Below, one piece after another: positions 51,451 to 60,514 of a stretch of DNA of 64,000 nt (its first letter is position 1; every line of letters begins with the position of its first letter). Location: NCBI GenBank assembly GCA_964619555.1, contig CAZUDV010000012.1:62001-126000 (forward strand). The letters run 5' to 3'. Position numbers and translations under genes: made by a program. The DNA is from JAGOPY01 sp964619555. GTDB taxonomy: Bacteria > Bacteroidota > Bacteroidia > Bacteroidales > JAGOPY01. The notes beneath the pieces are model-generated. The model had not been told where the DNA came from. It made no database searches and was given only the letters and a program-made list of their open reading frames with translations.

Positions 51451-54400
51451 TTGCAATTGGCAACTTATATCCGGGAGAACGTAAAAAGATATGTTTACAG
51501 TGTCACTATAACACTGGTAATCATTCTGTTTGTTTTTCTGAACGAGGTTCCTGCCCAGTTTTATAACGGCAGCCAGATGAGTTTCGGCAAGAACCGGATC
51601 CAGTATAAGGAATTCCTCTGGACCTATTATAAGTTCGATGATTTTGATATTTACTTTTACCTGAACGGCCGGGAACTGGCCGTTGCCACTGCCAAATATG
51701 CCACGGAACAGATCCCGGTATTGGAAAAGAAGCTGGAGACGGGCCTGGAGGAAAAGATCCAGTTCCTGGTTTACAATAACCTGACTGATCTGAAGCAGAG
51801 CAACATCGGTCTTTCCAATGACCAGCGTTATAACACGGGCGGTATCACTCATATAATTGGCAGCAAGGTATTCCTTTACTTCAGCGGGGACCAGCGGGAT
51901 TTTGAAAAGCAGATCCGAGCCGGAATTGCCAATGTCCTGATCGATCAGGCCTTTTATGGTACAAGCGTCGGCTCGCAGATCAAGAATACAACCCTCTTTA
52001 ACCTGCCGGAATGGTATAAGAACGGTTTGATCTCTTATCTTTCGGAAGAATGGAATACGGAGATCGATAACCGTGTCAGGGACGGGATCATTTCAGGACG
52101 GTACGAAAAACTGAACCAGCTCACCGGCGAAGATGCCCTGTACGCCGGGCATATGCTCTGGAAATACATCGCCGATAAATACGGTCAGCAGGCCCTTACC
52201 GATATCGTCTCCATGGCTCAGATTAGCCGGAGCATTGACAACGGATTCCTCTATGTGATAGGGATTTCGTATAAAAACCTGGTGCCGGAATGCCTGGATT
52301 ATTTCAAGTCGGTTTATCTCACGGAAGAAACAGGCCGTGAAACCCCAGCAGGACAATTTCAGAAGAAGATCCGCAAAGATCATGTTTACAACCGATTGAG
52401 GATTAGCCCGGATGGCAGGTACGGGGCTTATGTAGTCAACAATGAAGGCCGGTATAAGATATTTTACCAGGATATCCTGACCGGGAAAAAGCACCTGGCT
52501 TATTTCGGAGGATTCCGGCTGGAAGAGAAGATCGACTATTCCTACCCGCTGATCGCCTGGCATCCGGATGGAAATATTCTGGCCATAATTGTCGAAAGAA
52601 AAGGAGAGGTCCAGCTGAATTTCTTCAACATCCGGGAGCGGAAATTGCAGGACATCATACTCTACAATTTTGAAAAAGTGGTCGACTTCAGCTATTCCGC
52701 CGATGGAAGGTTCCTGCTTATGTCGGCCGTGCAGAGAGGGCAATCCGATCTGTACATGTTCGAGATTGCCAGCGGCTCGCATTTGCAACTGACCAATGAT
52801 ATCTATGACGACCTGCAGCCGGTTTTTACCGGGAACAATAATTCCATTTTATTTGCTTCCAACCGGCCGGATGAGAAGCTGACCTGGATGGATATAGAAG
52901 ATGCCCCCTTTTCCGTTCCCCAAAAAACCGATCTGTTTTTACTGTTGCGCGGCGACAAGGAACAAAAACTGCGCAGGATCACCCATACACCGCTGGGTAA
53001 TGAATCCAGGCCGGTCATGGCCGATGAGGGGATATTCTATTTCCTGAGCGATGAAAACGGGATCAATAACCGCTATATCGGAAGGTTCGACAGCGCTATC
53101 AGCTTTATCGACACGACCATCCATTACCGTTACTTTTCGGAAACATTCCCCGTCTCAAACTATAACCGGAATATCCTTGACCAGCATATGGTTGCGGGTT
53201 CTGACCAGATGGCCCAGGTGGTGTTTTCTAACGGAAAGTACTATCTGCAAATGTTGAATTCCGACAGGGGAAAACTGAAAAAAACAGAACTGGTCCAGAC
53301 CTCCTACCGGAATATCCTGATCCAGGAAGCTGCCAGGCTGGAGGAAGAGAAAAAGGAAAAGGAGAAAGTGAAAGAGACAAGGGAAGCCTACGGGGAATAC
53401 CTTAAAAAATTCCGGAATGTTTATAAGGGCGAAGAGAAGCAGGTCCAGGAGCCTAAGGAAAGCGAACGGATCGATATTGACAATTATACATTTGACCGGC
53501 AAGCCTTTATTACTATAGGTGGCGAGGATTCGGCACGGACGGATGAAACGCAGGTTGTGGTCAAGCCGCTGGAAGATAAAGATAAGTTCGTGATACCCAA
53601 ACGGTTGAATTACCGGGTGGAATATTCGATCAACGAAACGGCGGCACAGCTTGACTTTACCTCTCTTAATTTCTTTTACCAGCCGTTCGGAGGGAGCGTG
53701 GATGCCTTTAACAATCTTGGGCTCAATGGCTTTTTCCAGGTAGGGCTTACCGATCTCCTGGAAAACCACCGTATCATCGGCGGATTCAGGATTCCCCTGA
53801 ATCTCACCAACATAGAATATCTTTTCAGTTATGCCAATCTGGAAAAACGGCTCGACCAGGAAATCATGGCTGTCCGCCAGGCCACGGAAGATGAATTCTA
53901 TATCGGTTATTACACGTTTGTCGTCAGATACAGGTCGTATCAACTCTATTACATGCTGAAATATCCATTCTCCCCTGTCTTTGCCGTGAAGGGAACCGCC
54001 AATTTCAGGTACCAGAAATCCACTCTTTTGTCCACCAATGAACCTGCCCTGAGGGAACCGGATATCAATGAATACTGGGGAGGTTTAAAAGGGGAGATCA
54101 TTTATGACGATACCAAGGAGATCGGTTTGAATCTGCTTACGGGTACTCGGTTCAAGATTTTCGGCGAATATACGCATGTCCTGACCGAAGATGATAAGGA
54201 CATGGTGGTGGTCGGTCTGGATATCCGGAATTACCAGAAGGTTCACCGGTCCCTGATCTGGGCCAACCGGTTTGCCGCGAGCACCTCATTCGGTAAGAAC
54301 AAGCTGATCTATTTTTTAGGCGGGGTGGACAACTGGCTGGCACCCAGGTTTGAGGGCTCGACTTCCATCGATTATTCCCAGAATTACGCCTATCAGGCCC

Positions 54401-54804
54401 TGGCTACCAATATGCGCGGTTTTTACCAGAATGCCCGTAACGGGAACAGTTTCATAGTATTCAATTCGGAACTCCGGATGCCGGTATTCCGTTACCTTTT
54501 TAACCGCCCGCTCAAGTCTGACTTCCTGAACAATTTCCAGATAGTTACCTTCGGAGATGTCGGACTGGCCTGGGCCGGGGAGGACCCGTTCTCGGATGAG
54601 AATTCTTTTTATATCAGGTATATCCAGGATGGTTCGCTGTGGATCAAGATCAGGGAACAAAAAGAACCTCTGATCGGAGGTTTCGGTTTCGGGGCCCGTA
54701 CCCGGCTGCTGGGATATTTCCTCCGGGCCGATGTCGCCTGGGGAGTGGAAGACCGACAGGTGAAAAAGCCGATATTCTACCTGTCGTTAAGCCTGGATTT
54801 TTAA
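51451..54804 (+). CDS. Large peptidase-like / PD40 propeller / outer-membrane barrel protein, TTG start
   Basis: An 1117-residue mosaic. A signal-anchor (VYSVTITLVIILFVFLNEVPAQ) is followed by a region (about 40-290) with the layout of a metallopeptidase-like domain ('ATYATEQIPVLEKKLE'-like start, 'LFNLPEWYKNGLISYLSEEW', 'YAGHMLWKYIADKYGQQAL') but without HExxH. A TolB/PD40 beta-propeller spans about 300-600 ('RLRISPDGRYGAYVV', 'FSYSADGRFLLMSAV'), then a charged, probably coiled segment (about 625-680, rich in E and K), and a C-terminal beta-barrel (about 700-1117, 'IGGFGFGARTRLLGYFLRADVAWG'). The family is known in Bacteroidota without an assigned function. The first usable codon is TTG (51451 or 51457); no ATG precedes the signal sequence. 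Confidence 0.83.
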   Translation: MQLATYIRENVKRYVYSVTITLVIILFVFLNEVPAQFYNGSQMSFGKNRIQYKEFLWTYYKFDDFDIYFYLNGRELAVATAKYATEQIPVLEKKLETGLEEKIQFLVYNNLTDLKQSNIGLSNDQRYNTGGITHIIGSKVFLYFSGDQRDFEKQIRAGIANVLIDQAFYGTSVGSQIKNTTLFNLPEWYKNGLISYLSEEWNTEIDNRVRDGIISGRYEKLNQLTGEDALYAGHMLWKYIADKYGQQALTDIVSMAQISRSIDNGFLYVIGISYKNLVPECLDYFKSVYLTEETGRETPAGQFQKKIRKDHVYNRLRISPDGRYGAYVVNNEGRYKIFYQDILTGKKHLAYFGGFRLEEKIDYSYPLIAWHPDGNILAIIVERKGEVQLNFFNIRERKLQDIILYNFEKVVDFSYSADGRFLLMSAVQRGQSDLYMFEIASGSHLQLTNDIYDDLQPVFTGNNNSILFASNRPDEKLTWMDIEDAPFSVPQKTDLFLLLRGDKEQKLRRITHTPLGNESRPVMADEGIFYFLSDENGINNRYIGRFDSAISFIDTTIHYRYFSETFPVSNYNRNILDQHMVAGSDQMAQVVFSNGKYYLQMLNSDRGKLKKTELVQTSYRNILIQEAARLEEEKKEKEKVKETREAYGEYLKKFRNVYKGEEKQVQEPKESERIDIDNYTFDRQAFITIGGEDSARTDETQVVVKPLEDKDKFVIPKRLNYRVEYSINETAAQLDFTSLNFFYQPFGGSVDAFNNLGLNGFFQVGLTDLLENHRIIGGFRIPLNLTNIEYLFSYANLEKRLDQEIMAVRQATEDEFYIGYYTFVVRYRSYQLYYMLKYPFSPVFAVKGTANFRYQKSTLLSTNEPALREPDINEYWGGLKGEIIYDDTKEIGLNLLTGTRFKIFGEYTHVLTEDDKDMVVVGLDIRNYQKVHRSLIWANRFAASTSFGKNKLIYFLGGVDNWLAPRFEGSTSIDYSQNYAYQALATNMRGFYQNARNGNSFIVFNSELRMPVFRYLFNRPLKSDFLNNFQIVTFGDVGLAWAGEDPFSDENSFYIRYIQDGSLWIKIREQKEPLIGGFGFGARTRLLGYFLRADVAWGVEDRQVKKPIFYLSLSLDF

Positions 54805-55184
54805 AACTCACGTTTTCCCGTCTTACTGTCTTCTGGTTCCGTTTTTTATCCCCTCCACCCTGTTGAAAAATATTTCTTTCAAATTCTTTTGAAATATATA
54901 TAGGCCTGGAATGCAACCTGTTAAAATTAAAAACTTCGTGCCATGATCATCTCCAGACCTTCCGGATTTTTATCAAATTTTGTTGAAAAATGCCTGTATT
55001 CATACTTAAATAAGTATTTATCAGCCAGATAAGATTTTTCAACCTCGCAATGTTGAAAAATAGATGTTCCTTAAACCTGCATCTTATATTATTTTAGCCT
55101 GAGAGAATTACCCCCCGGAATATTTAAGAGAAGGCATTGGATTATAATTATTTATAATTATTACAGTTAATCAAAAATGGTGTG
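54805..55184. other. 380-bp leader of the ribonucleotide reductase gene
   Basis: There is no gene here. The region is AT-rich and contains three direct copies of TGTTGAAAAAT (54861, 54981, 55051) and one inverted copy (55034-55043). A single TATTCATAC motif at 54997-55005 resembles the half-site seen at 35 kb but is isolated. No cobalamin riboswitch or obvious -7 box could be recognised. Confidence 0.6.
55034..55061. promoter_or_regulatory. Inverted repeat ATTTTTCAAC-N8-GTTGAAAAAT upstream of nrdJ
   Basis: Two exact inverse 10-bp arms (55034-55043 and 55052-55061) with an 8-base spacer, about 125 bases before the start codon. The half-site recurs at 54861 and 54981. It may be an operator or, less likely, a degenerate DnaA-type box cluster (TTTTCAACA differs from TTATCCACA at two positions). 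Confidence 0.5.
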
Positions 55185-57926
55185 ATGAAGGAATTGGAAA
55201 ATACGCTTTTTGACAGCCTGGAAAAGGACATGGTTCAGGAACAGCCAAGTGTTCAGGATAATGAATATTACCAGGAGATGTTGGAAAACCGGCAAAGGCC
55301 ATCGGTGGATGACCTTGATGGGATTCCCGGGGGTGGGAGTGAAGCCGGACATTCCCGGTGGAATGAAACCGATCACGGCCAGGTTATGACCGTTTTTCCT
55401 TATGAAGAAGTGCTGAAAGCGGCTACGGATTATTTCAGGGGAGATACCCTGGCGGCCAATGTCTGGATCAATAAATATGCCCTGAAAAACAGTGACGGAC
55501 ACCTGTTCGAGCTCACCCCGGATGATATGCACCGGCGGCTCTCCCGGGAAATTGCCCGAATTGAGCGCAAATATCCTGATCCGATCCCGGAAGAAGAGAT
55601 ATTCCATCTGCTGAAAGATTTCAAATATATCGTTCCGCAGGGTGGACCTATGGCAGGGATCGGGAATAATTTCCAGATATCTTCCCTGTCCAATTGCTTT
55701 GTTATCGGGAACAAGGGAGATTCCGATTCATACGGCGGTATCATGAAGATCGACCAGGAACAGGTCCAGCTTATGAAACGGCGCGGAGGGGTCGGGCATG
55801 ACCTGTCACACATCCGCCCGACCGGCAGCCCTGTGAAAAACAGCGCGCTGACTTCCACCGGAATCGTGCCGTTCATGGAACGCTATTCCAATTCCACCCG
55901 GGAAGTGGCCCAGGATGGCCGCCGGGGCGCCCTGATGCTCAGCATTTCCATCAAACACCCCGATGCAGAAAGGTTTATCGACGCCAAACTGGAACAGGGA
56001 AAAGTGACCGGGGCCAATGTTTCGGTCAAGATCGACGACGAATTCATGAATTCCGTCAGAAACAACGTGCCATACGTTCAGCAATTCCCGATCAGCTCCG
56101 ATAACCCCCTGGTACGGAAAGAAATAGATGCCCGCAGACTGTGGGATAAGATCATCCACAATGCCTGGCGTTCGGCAGAACCGGGCGTTCTTTTCTGGGA
56201 TACCATCATTCGCGAAGCGGTACCGGATTGCTATGCCGATTATGGGTTCAAAACGGTTTCGACCAACCCGTGCGGGGAAATACCTCTTTGCCCTTACGAC
56301 AGTTGCCGGCTCCTGGCCATTAACTTATACAGCTACGTGGAAAATCCTTTCACCCAGCATGCCGTGTTCAACGGTTCCCTCTTCAGCCAGCATGCCCGTT
56401 ATGCCCTGAGGATCATGGATGATATCATCGACCTGGAACTCGAGAAGATCGACCGGATACTGGACAAGATCATCAATGACCCGGAAGAGGAGGATATCAA
56501 ATCTATCGAGAAAAACCTCTGGCTGAATATCCGTGAAAAATGCATCCAGGGACGCCGCACCGGCATCGGGATTACGGCTGAAGGGGATATGCTGGCGGCA
56601 CTGGGGCTGAGATATGGCTCTGAAGAAGCCATCAACTTCTCGACGGAGGTGCATAAACTGCTGGCCCTTGAGGCATGCCGTTCATCTGTCAGTCTGGCCG
56701 GCGAACGGGGCGCTTTCCCATTGTACAGCGCTGAAAGAGAACAGCATAATCCGTTTATCAACCGGATCCGCGAAGCCGACCCTGGCCTCTACGAAGAGAT
56801 GACAAAGAAGGGCCGTCGCAATATTGCCATGCTCACCATTGCCCCAACCGGCAGCGTAAGTATCTGTACCCAGACCACCTCAGGAATTGAGCCGGTTTTC
56901 ATGGTGTCGTACAAGCGCCGCAGAAAGGTCAATCCGAATGATCAGGATATCCGGGTGGACTTTGTGGACGAATTAGGCGACAGCTGGGAGGAATACAATG
57001 TTTTCCATCCGAAATTCGAGGAGTGGCTGCGGATCAATGGCTACGACCCGGTAGCGGTAAAGGACTATGATGACGAGCGCCTCAACGGGGTGATCGAAAT
57101 GTCGCCTTACTACAAAGCCACTTCCAACGACATCGATTGGGTGAGCAAAGTCCACATGCAGGGAGCCATCCAGAAATGGGTGGACCACTCCATCAGTGTC
57201 ACGGTGAATGTACCGGCCGAAACCACCGAAGACCTTGTCAGCCAGATCTATATGACCGCCTGGGAAAGCGGGTGCAAGGGGATGACCATTTACCGCGACG
57301 GTTCCCGTGCCGGGGTACTGGTTAAGGACGATAAGAAGAAGGAAAAGGAGACCCAGCAGGAGGAGATGCGGTTTCATGAGACCTCGGCGCCCAAGCGCCC
57401 GAAAGTGCTGGATGCCGAAGTGCTGCACTTTATGAACGACAAGGATAAATGGGTGGCCGTAATCGGTCTGCTGGACGGGAAACCTTACGAGATTTTCACC
57501 GGCGAGGCAGAAGGGTTTTTCCTGCCCGACTGGGTCAAGACCGGACAGATCATCAAGAACAAACTGGAAGACGATAACTCGAGGTACGATTTCCAGTACA
57601 TCAATAAATACGGTGGCAAGGTGACCATGGAAGGACTGTCGATACAGTTTAATGCCGAATTCTGGAACTACGCCAAGCTTATCTCGGGAATCCTGCGCCA
57701 CGGCATGCCGATCCCGTTCGTGGTACACCTCGTGGAGAACCTCCAGCTTGAGACCGAGAGCATCAGTACCTGGAAGAACGGCGTGGTCCGCGCCCTCAAA
57801 AAGTACATCCCTGACGGTACCAAGGTCAAGCAGGAGAAATGCCCCAATTGCGGCGAAAAAGGCACGCTGATCTACAAGGAGGGATGTGTGACGTGTACGG
57901 CCTGCGGGGATTCGAAATGTTCGTGA
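55185..57926 (+). CDS. nrdJ: Adenosylcobalamin-dependent (class II) ribonucleotide reductase
   Basis: A 913-residue single-chain reductase. Catalytic landmarks: Cys171 in 'LSNCFVIG', the radical-site loop NPCGEI at residues 361-366 (Cys363, Glu365), the phosphate-binding 'PTGSVSI' at about 554 and 'ISVTVNVPAETT'. The C-terminal end has a Cys-rich zinc-ribbon-like segment (CPNC at 886, then 'CVTCTACGDSKCS') that carries the redox Cys pair. Class II enzymes use vitamin B12 to make deoxynucleotides with or without oxygen. No NrdB-type small subunit is nearby, as expected. The ATG at 55185 is used although a GTG at 55182 adjoins it. Its leader carries repeated GTTGAAAAAT boxes. Confidence 0.93.
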   Translation: MKELENTLFDSLEKDMVQEQPSVQDNEYYQEMLENRQRPSVDDLDGIPGGGSEAGHSRWNETDHGQVMTVFPYEEVLKAATDYFRGDTLAANVWINKYALKNSDGHLFELTPDDMHRRLSREIARIERKYPDPIPEEEIFHLLKDFKYIVPQGGPMAGIGNNFQISSLSNCFVIGNKGDSDSYGGIMKIDQEQVQLMKRRGGVGHDLSHIRPTGSPVKNSALTSTGIVPFMERYSNSTREVAQDGRRGALMLSISIKHPDAERFIDAKLEQGKVTGANVSVKIDDEFMNSVRNNVPYVQQFPISSDNPLVRKEIDARRLWDKIIHNAWRSAEPGVLFWDTIIREAVPDCYADYGFKTVSTNPCGEIPLCPYDSCRLLAINLYSYVENPFTQHAVFNGSLFSQHARYALRIMDDIIDLELEKIDRILDKIINDPEEEDIKSIEKNLWLNIREKCIQGRRTGIGITAEGDMLAALGLRYGSEEAINFSTEVHKLLALEACRSSVSLAGERGAFPLYSAEREQHNPFINRIREADPGLYEEMTKKGRRNIAMLTIAPTGSVSICTQTTSGIEPVFMVSYKRRRKVNPNDQDIRVDFVDELGDSWEEYNVFHPKFEEWLRINGYDPVAVKDYDDERLNGVIEMSPYYKATSNDIDWVSKVHMQGAIQKWVDHSISVTVNVPAETTEDLVSQIYMTAWESGCKGMTIYRDGSRAGVLVKDDKKKEKETQQEEMRFHETSAPKRPKVLDAEVLHFMNDKDKWVAVIGLLDGKPYEIFTGEAEGFFLPDWVKTGQIIKNKLEDDNSRYDFQYINKYGGKVTMEGLSIQFNAEFWNYAKLISGILRHGMPIPFVVHLVENLQLETESISTWKNGVVRALKKYIPDGTKVKQEKCPNCGEKGTLIYKEGCVTCTACGDSKCS

Positions 57927-57960
57927 TATCTGATCATTTAATAATATTGCCGTTTTTATA

Positions 57961-58014
57961 ATTTCGTTGCGTTGTAGAGACGTTGCATGCAACGTCTCTA
58001 CAACGCAACGAAAT
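57961..58014. repeat. 54-bp perfect palindrome (REP-like)
   Basis: The 27-bp arms 57961-57987 and 57988-58014 are exact inverse complements centred on GCATGC. The core GTAGAGACGTTGCATGCAAC is shared with the palindrome at 58690-58723. The two flank the REP-associated transposase gene. Confidence 0.92.
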
Positions 58015-58094
58015 AACAAACCACCATTTACATTCACCGGAACGAGGCCCTGAATAAACCCAATTTTCATGTTAAATTTCAAGGGTTTCATTTT

Positions 58095-58652
58095 ATGGAG
58101 GAATTATTTCGGGGCAGATATCGAATCCGGTCTGCAAGGTGCCCAAAATGGGATTATCGTTCAAATGGTGCATATTTTATTACCATCTGCACACATAACC
58201 GGGTGCATTATTTCGGATATGTTGTATCTGGCAATATGATCCTTTCAGAAGCGGGCCAGGTCGTTCATACCAACTGGCATGATTTACCAAATCATTTTGA
58301 TTATGTGGAATTGGATTCGTATGTCGTTATGCCCAATCATTTTCATGCCATCATATTGATTCATCATAAACAAAATGATTCTAAGGACATGGTTAGGATC
58401 GATCGAAAAACTGAGATCAGCCAGAATTTTTATGCAGGAATTTCTCCCAAATATGGTTCATTGTCTACCGTAATCAGGTCATTCAAATCTTCCTGCACCA
58501 GGGAAATAAATCTGTCACAGGCATCATTGCATTTTAAATGGCAACCCAGGTTTCATGATCATATTATCCGCGATAAATATTCCCACAAAAGGATTAGAAA
58601 TTATATAATAAATAATCCTGGACATTGGCACGATGATTTATTTAATCGGTAG
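58095..58652 (+). CDS. REP-associated tyrosine transposase (RAYT, Y1_Tnp family)
   Basis: A 185-residue single-strand transposase of the IS200/IS605-like Y1 family. It has the N-terminal 'GAYFITICTHNRVHYFG', the metal-binding HUH motif in 'VVMPNHFHAIILI' and the C-terminal 'FHDHIIRDKYSHKRIRNYIINNPGHWHDD' with the candidate catalytic Tyr in 'RNYIINNP'. RAYT enzymes are known to bind and move palindromic REP sequences and are usually single-copy, domesticated genes. Here palindromes of the same core lie 80 bases before the start and 37 bases after the stop. No insertion-sequence ends or target duplication are evident. Confidence 0.92.
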   Translation: MEELFRGRYRIRSARCPKWDYRSNGAYFITICTHNRVHYFGYVVSGNMILSEAGQVVHTNWHDLPNHFDYVELDSYVVMPNHFHAIILIHHKQNDSKDMVRIDRKTEISQNFYAGISPKYGSLSTVIRSFKSSCTREINLSQASLHFKWQPRFHDHIIRDKYSHKRIRNYIINNPGHWHDDLFNR

Positions 58653-58689
58653 GTATCATTGGCGGGTGTTAAAATTATGATTGCCAACA

Positions 58690-58723
58690 ATCGTAGAGAC
58701 GTTGCATGCAACGTCTCTACGAT
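58690..58723. repeat. 34-bp perfect palindrome (REP-like)
   Basis: Exact 17-bp arms 58690-58706 and 58707-58723 centred on GCATGC, sharing the GTAGAGACGTTGCATGC core with 57961-58014. Its right end runs directly into the 25-bp tandem array. Confidence 0.92.
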
Positions 58724-58851
58724 ATAAAACGCACCGCACCACAACGATATAAAACGCACCGCACCACAACGATATAAAACGCACCGCACCACAACGATAT
58801 AAAACGCGCCGCACCACAACGATATAAAACGCGCCGCACCACAACGATATA
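58721..58851. repeat. Five-copy 25-bp tandem repeat next to the REP palindrome
   Basis: The unit starts GATATAAAACGC and ends CCGCACCACAAC. Copies are at 58721-58745, 58746-58770, 58771-58795, 58796-58820 and 58821-58845, then GATATA (58846-58851). Copies 1-3 have A and copies 4-5 have G at position 13, showing stepwise expansion. There are no spacers, so it is not a CRISPR array. Confidence 0.95.
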
Positions 58852-58930
58852 CAGGCAGGGCGATTGAACCAGATTACATCACGACAATGCCATTATTCAA
58901 CGGCTGTTGGCACCAGGTCAGAATTATAAA

Positions 58931-60409
58931 TTACCTGGCTAGCAGTACCTTCCTCGTGATCATCCCGTTTGAGGTTTCGAGACTCACCATAAACATACCG
59001 CTTACATAAGATCCGGAAAAAACCTGGTCCCGGTCAAGTAGGTATTCATAACTCCCCTTTGGAAGAAAATCATGATCGATAAGGCTGATTTGCCTTCCTT
59101 CATGTGTGGTCATGTGTAAGGAAACATAGGAATCCGCCGGAACGTAGTAACTGATTATGCAGAAATCACGGGCCGGATTAGGATAAACCAGCATTTCCGG
59201 GCAGGGGACATTCGTTTCTTCGTCACCCCCGCAACAATACAGCGCTATCATCGAGTAAAACAGCTGCCAGTGGCCGTTCCGGAACGACTCCCAGACATTG
59301 ATCAAATCGATGTAGCAGGATTCCTGCGATCCCCCATTGAAAAATGCGGGATTGGTTTCACTGAAGGATGAATTCGACAGGTTCAGGTAATCCTCCAGGT
59401 TTGGCGAGATACCCAAATTTAACATACCATCGGTCACCATAATATCACCATTGCCTTCCAAATCATTCACAAACGTCATGAAACTCTCCCCCAGGATATC
59501 GACCGGGATCATATAAAGCGCAATGCCCGGAAGGAAGGGTGTCATCTGCGTGAATCCCGATGTGAATTCCTCTTCCCATAAATCCCATGCCCTGATAGTA
59601 TGCTCTCCATTCATCACATTTTCCCAGACTATGAAAGGAATTCCCATGCTTCCATCATCGCCACAGGTGCCGGTTGAAAAACTTAAAGATACATTATCCC
59701 CCGGGCTGTTGATCAATATCGGGTCAGCCCAGGTCGAACCCCAATTGTAAGTGTAATAAATTGCTGAAGTGTCAGCGCCTTTTTTCAGATATGTAATGAA
59801 CTGGCCTAATATTATATCCGGGGAATGGCATCCGGAACTGTCAATGGTAACTATATCGGAGATATGAATTGGTGCATACTGCTGCATCAATTTAGCCGAC
59901 TTTATCTTGCCGCCTTCCTGCCAGGTCAGGCCCCCGTTAGCATCGCACCGGAAATGAGTGTCATCTTCGGAAGTCCCGGCCAGTACCTCAGGCGCCCCGA
60001 ACCCCTGGTTGGTGTATACCTGATAAAAGATGTCAAAATTGCCGTTTTGATCCGATTCATAGAACATGTAAAAAAGCGTATCGGTCCATCCCCAATAAGA
60101 AATCACCATGAACCTGGGATTCCGGTAATGCACCCCCGGGCTTTCCAGAAGGGCAACCGGTTCACTTTGGTTATAAAATCTACGGTAGTAAATGGCAGTG
60201 GAACTGGAATTATCCGATCTTTCCCAGAAGATATAATGATCAATTCCAGATGTGAAGGGAATTATAACTACTTGGGCATTCCGGTTGTCAGCCAGGGAAT
60301 CCGTAACAGGTTGCGGCTCGCTCCATATCCAGGATTGCGCCGAAGATGCCATGCTGATCAGGGTGAAAATCCAGGTGGTAAAGAAGATCTTTTTGGTTTG
60401 GTTTTTCAT
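58931..60409 (-). CDS. Secreted protein of unknown function with T9SS domain
   Basis: A 492-residue exported protein; the ATG at 60409 begins the signal peptide (MKNQTKKIFFTTWIFTLISMASSAQ) and is chosen over 60463. The mature part is Trp/Tyr-rich with repeated sialidase- or propeller-like blades ('DHYIFWERSDNSSSTAIYYRRF', 'LTWQEGGKIKSAKLM', 'IYYTYNWGSTWADPILIN', 'IPFIVWENVMNGEHTIRAW'). The Asp-box-like 'NWGSTW' occurs once. No sialidase arginine triad can be assigned, so an enzymatic role is not claimed. The last 80 residues ('VYPNPARDFCIISYYVP' onward) form a T9SS sorting domain ending 'MITRKVLLAR'. It is divergent from the PQQ-dehydrogenase-like gene. Confidence 0.82.
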   Translation of the reverse strand: MKNQTKKIFFTTWIFTLISMASSAQSWIWSEPQPVTDSLADNRNAQVVIIPFTSGIDHYIFWERSDNSSSTAIYYRRFYNQSEPVALLESPGVHYRNPRFMVISYWGWTDTLFYMFYESDQNGNFDIFYQVYTNQGFGAPEVLAGTSEDDTHFRCDANGGLTWQEGGKIKSAKLMQQYAPIHISDIVTIDSSGCHSPDIILGQFITYLKKGADTSAIYYTYNWGSTWADPILINSPGDNVSLSFSTGTCGDDGSMGIPFIVWENVMNGEHTIRAWDLWEEEFTSGFTQMTPFLPGIALYMIPVDILGESFMTFVNDLEGNGDIMVTDGMLNLGISPNLEDYLNLSNSSFSETNPAFFNGGSQESCYIDLINVWESFRNGHWQLFYSMIALYCCGGDEETNVPCPEMLVYPNPARDFCIISYYVPADSYVSLHMTTHEGRQISLIDHDFLPKGSYEYLLDRDQVFSGSYVSGMFMVSLETSNGMITRKVLLAR

Positions 60410-60514
60410 GACGGGCAGAATTTCTGTAAAGTTATGCTGCCCCCGGGGAAATTGCAATAACAAAATCCCGCTTTATTTGTTATTTTTAAAAATCCCCATC
60501 TAATTCCCGGTATC

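Noticed and set aside
54996..55007. GTATTCATACTT as another operator half-site of the 35-kb system
   Set aside because: It is isolated, lacks a partner arm at 13 bases, and could occur by chance in AT-rich sequence.
54805..55184. Cobalamin riboswitch before the B12-dependent reductase
   Set aside because: I could not find a B12-box-like GCCACTG segment or the expected stems.
56973..58091. Long antisense frame (372 codons) opposite the ribonucleotide reductase
   Set aside because: It mirrors a strongly conserved gene; its translation has no recognisable domain and arises from codon bias.
58095..58652. Insertion sequence with defined ends
   Set aside because: No IS terminal features or accessory gene are visible; the layout fits a domesticated RAYT gene rather than an active IS200/IS605 element.
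58601..58844. Minus-strand reading frames with repeated 'VLYRCGAVRFISLWCGAFYI' segments
   Set aside because: They are translations of the 25-bp tandem array, have no signal or domain, and overlap the transposase gene end.
58721..58851. Possible CRISPR array
   Set aside because: Copies are directly adjacent without spacers and no cas gene is present.
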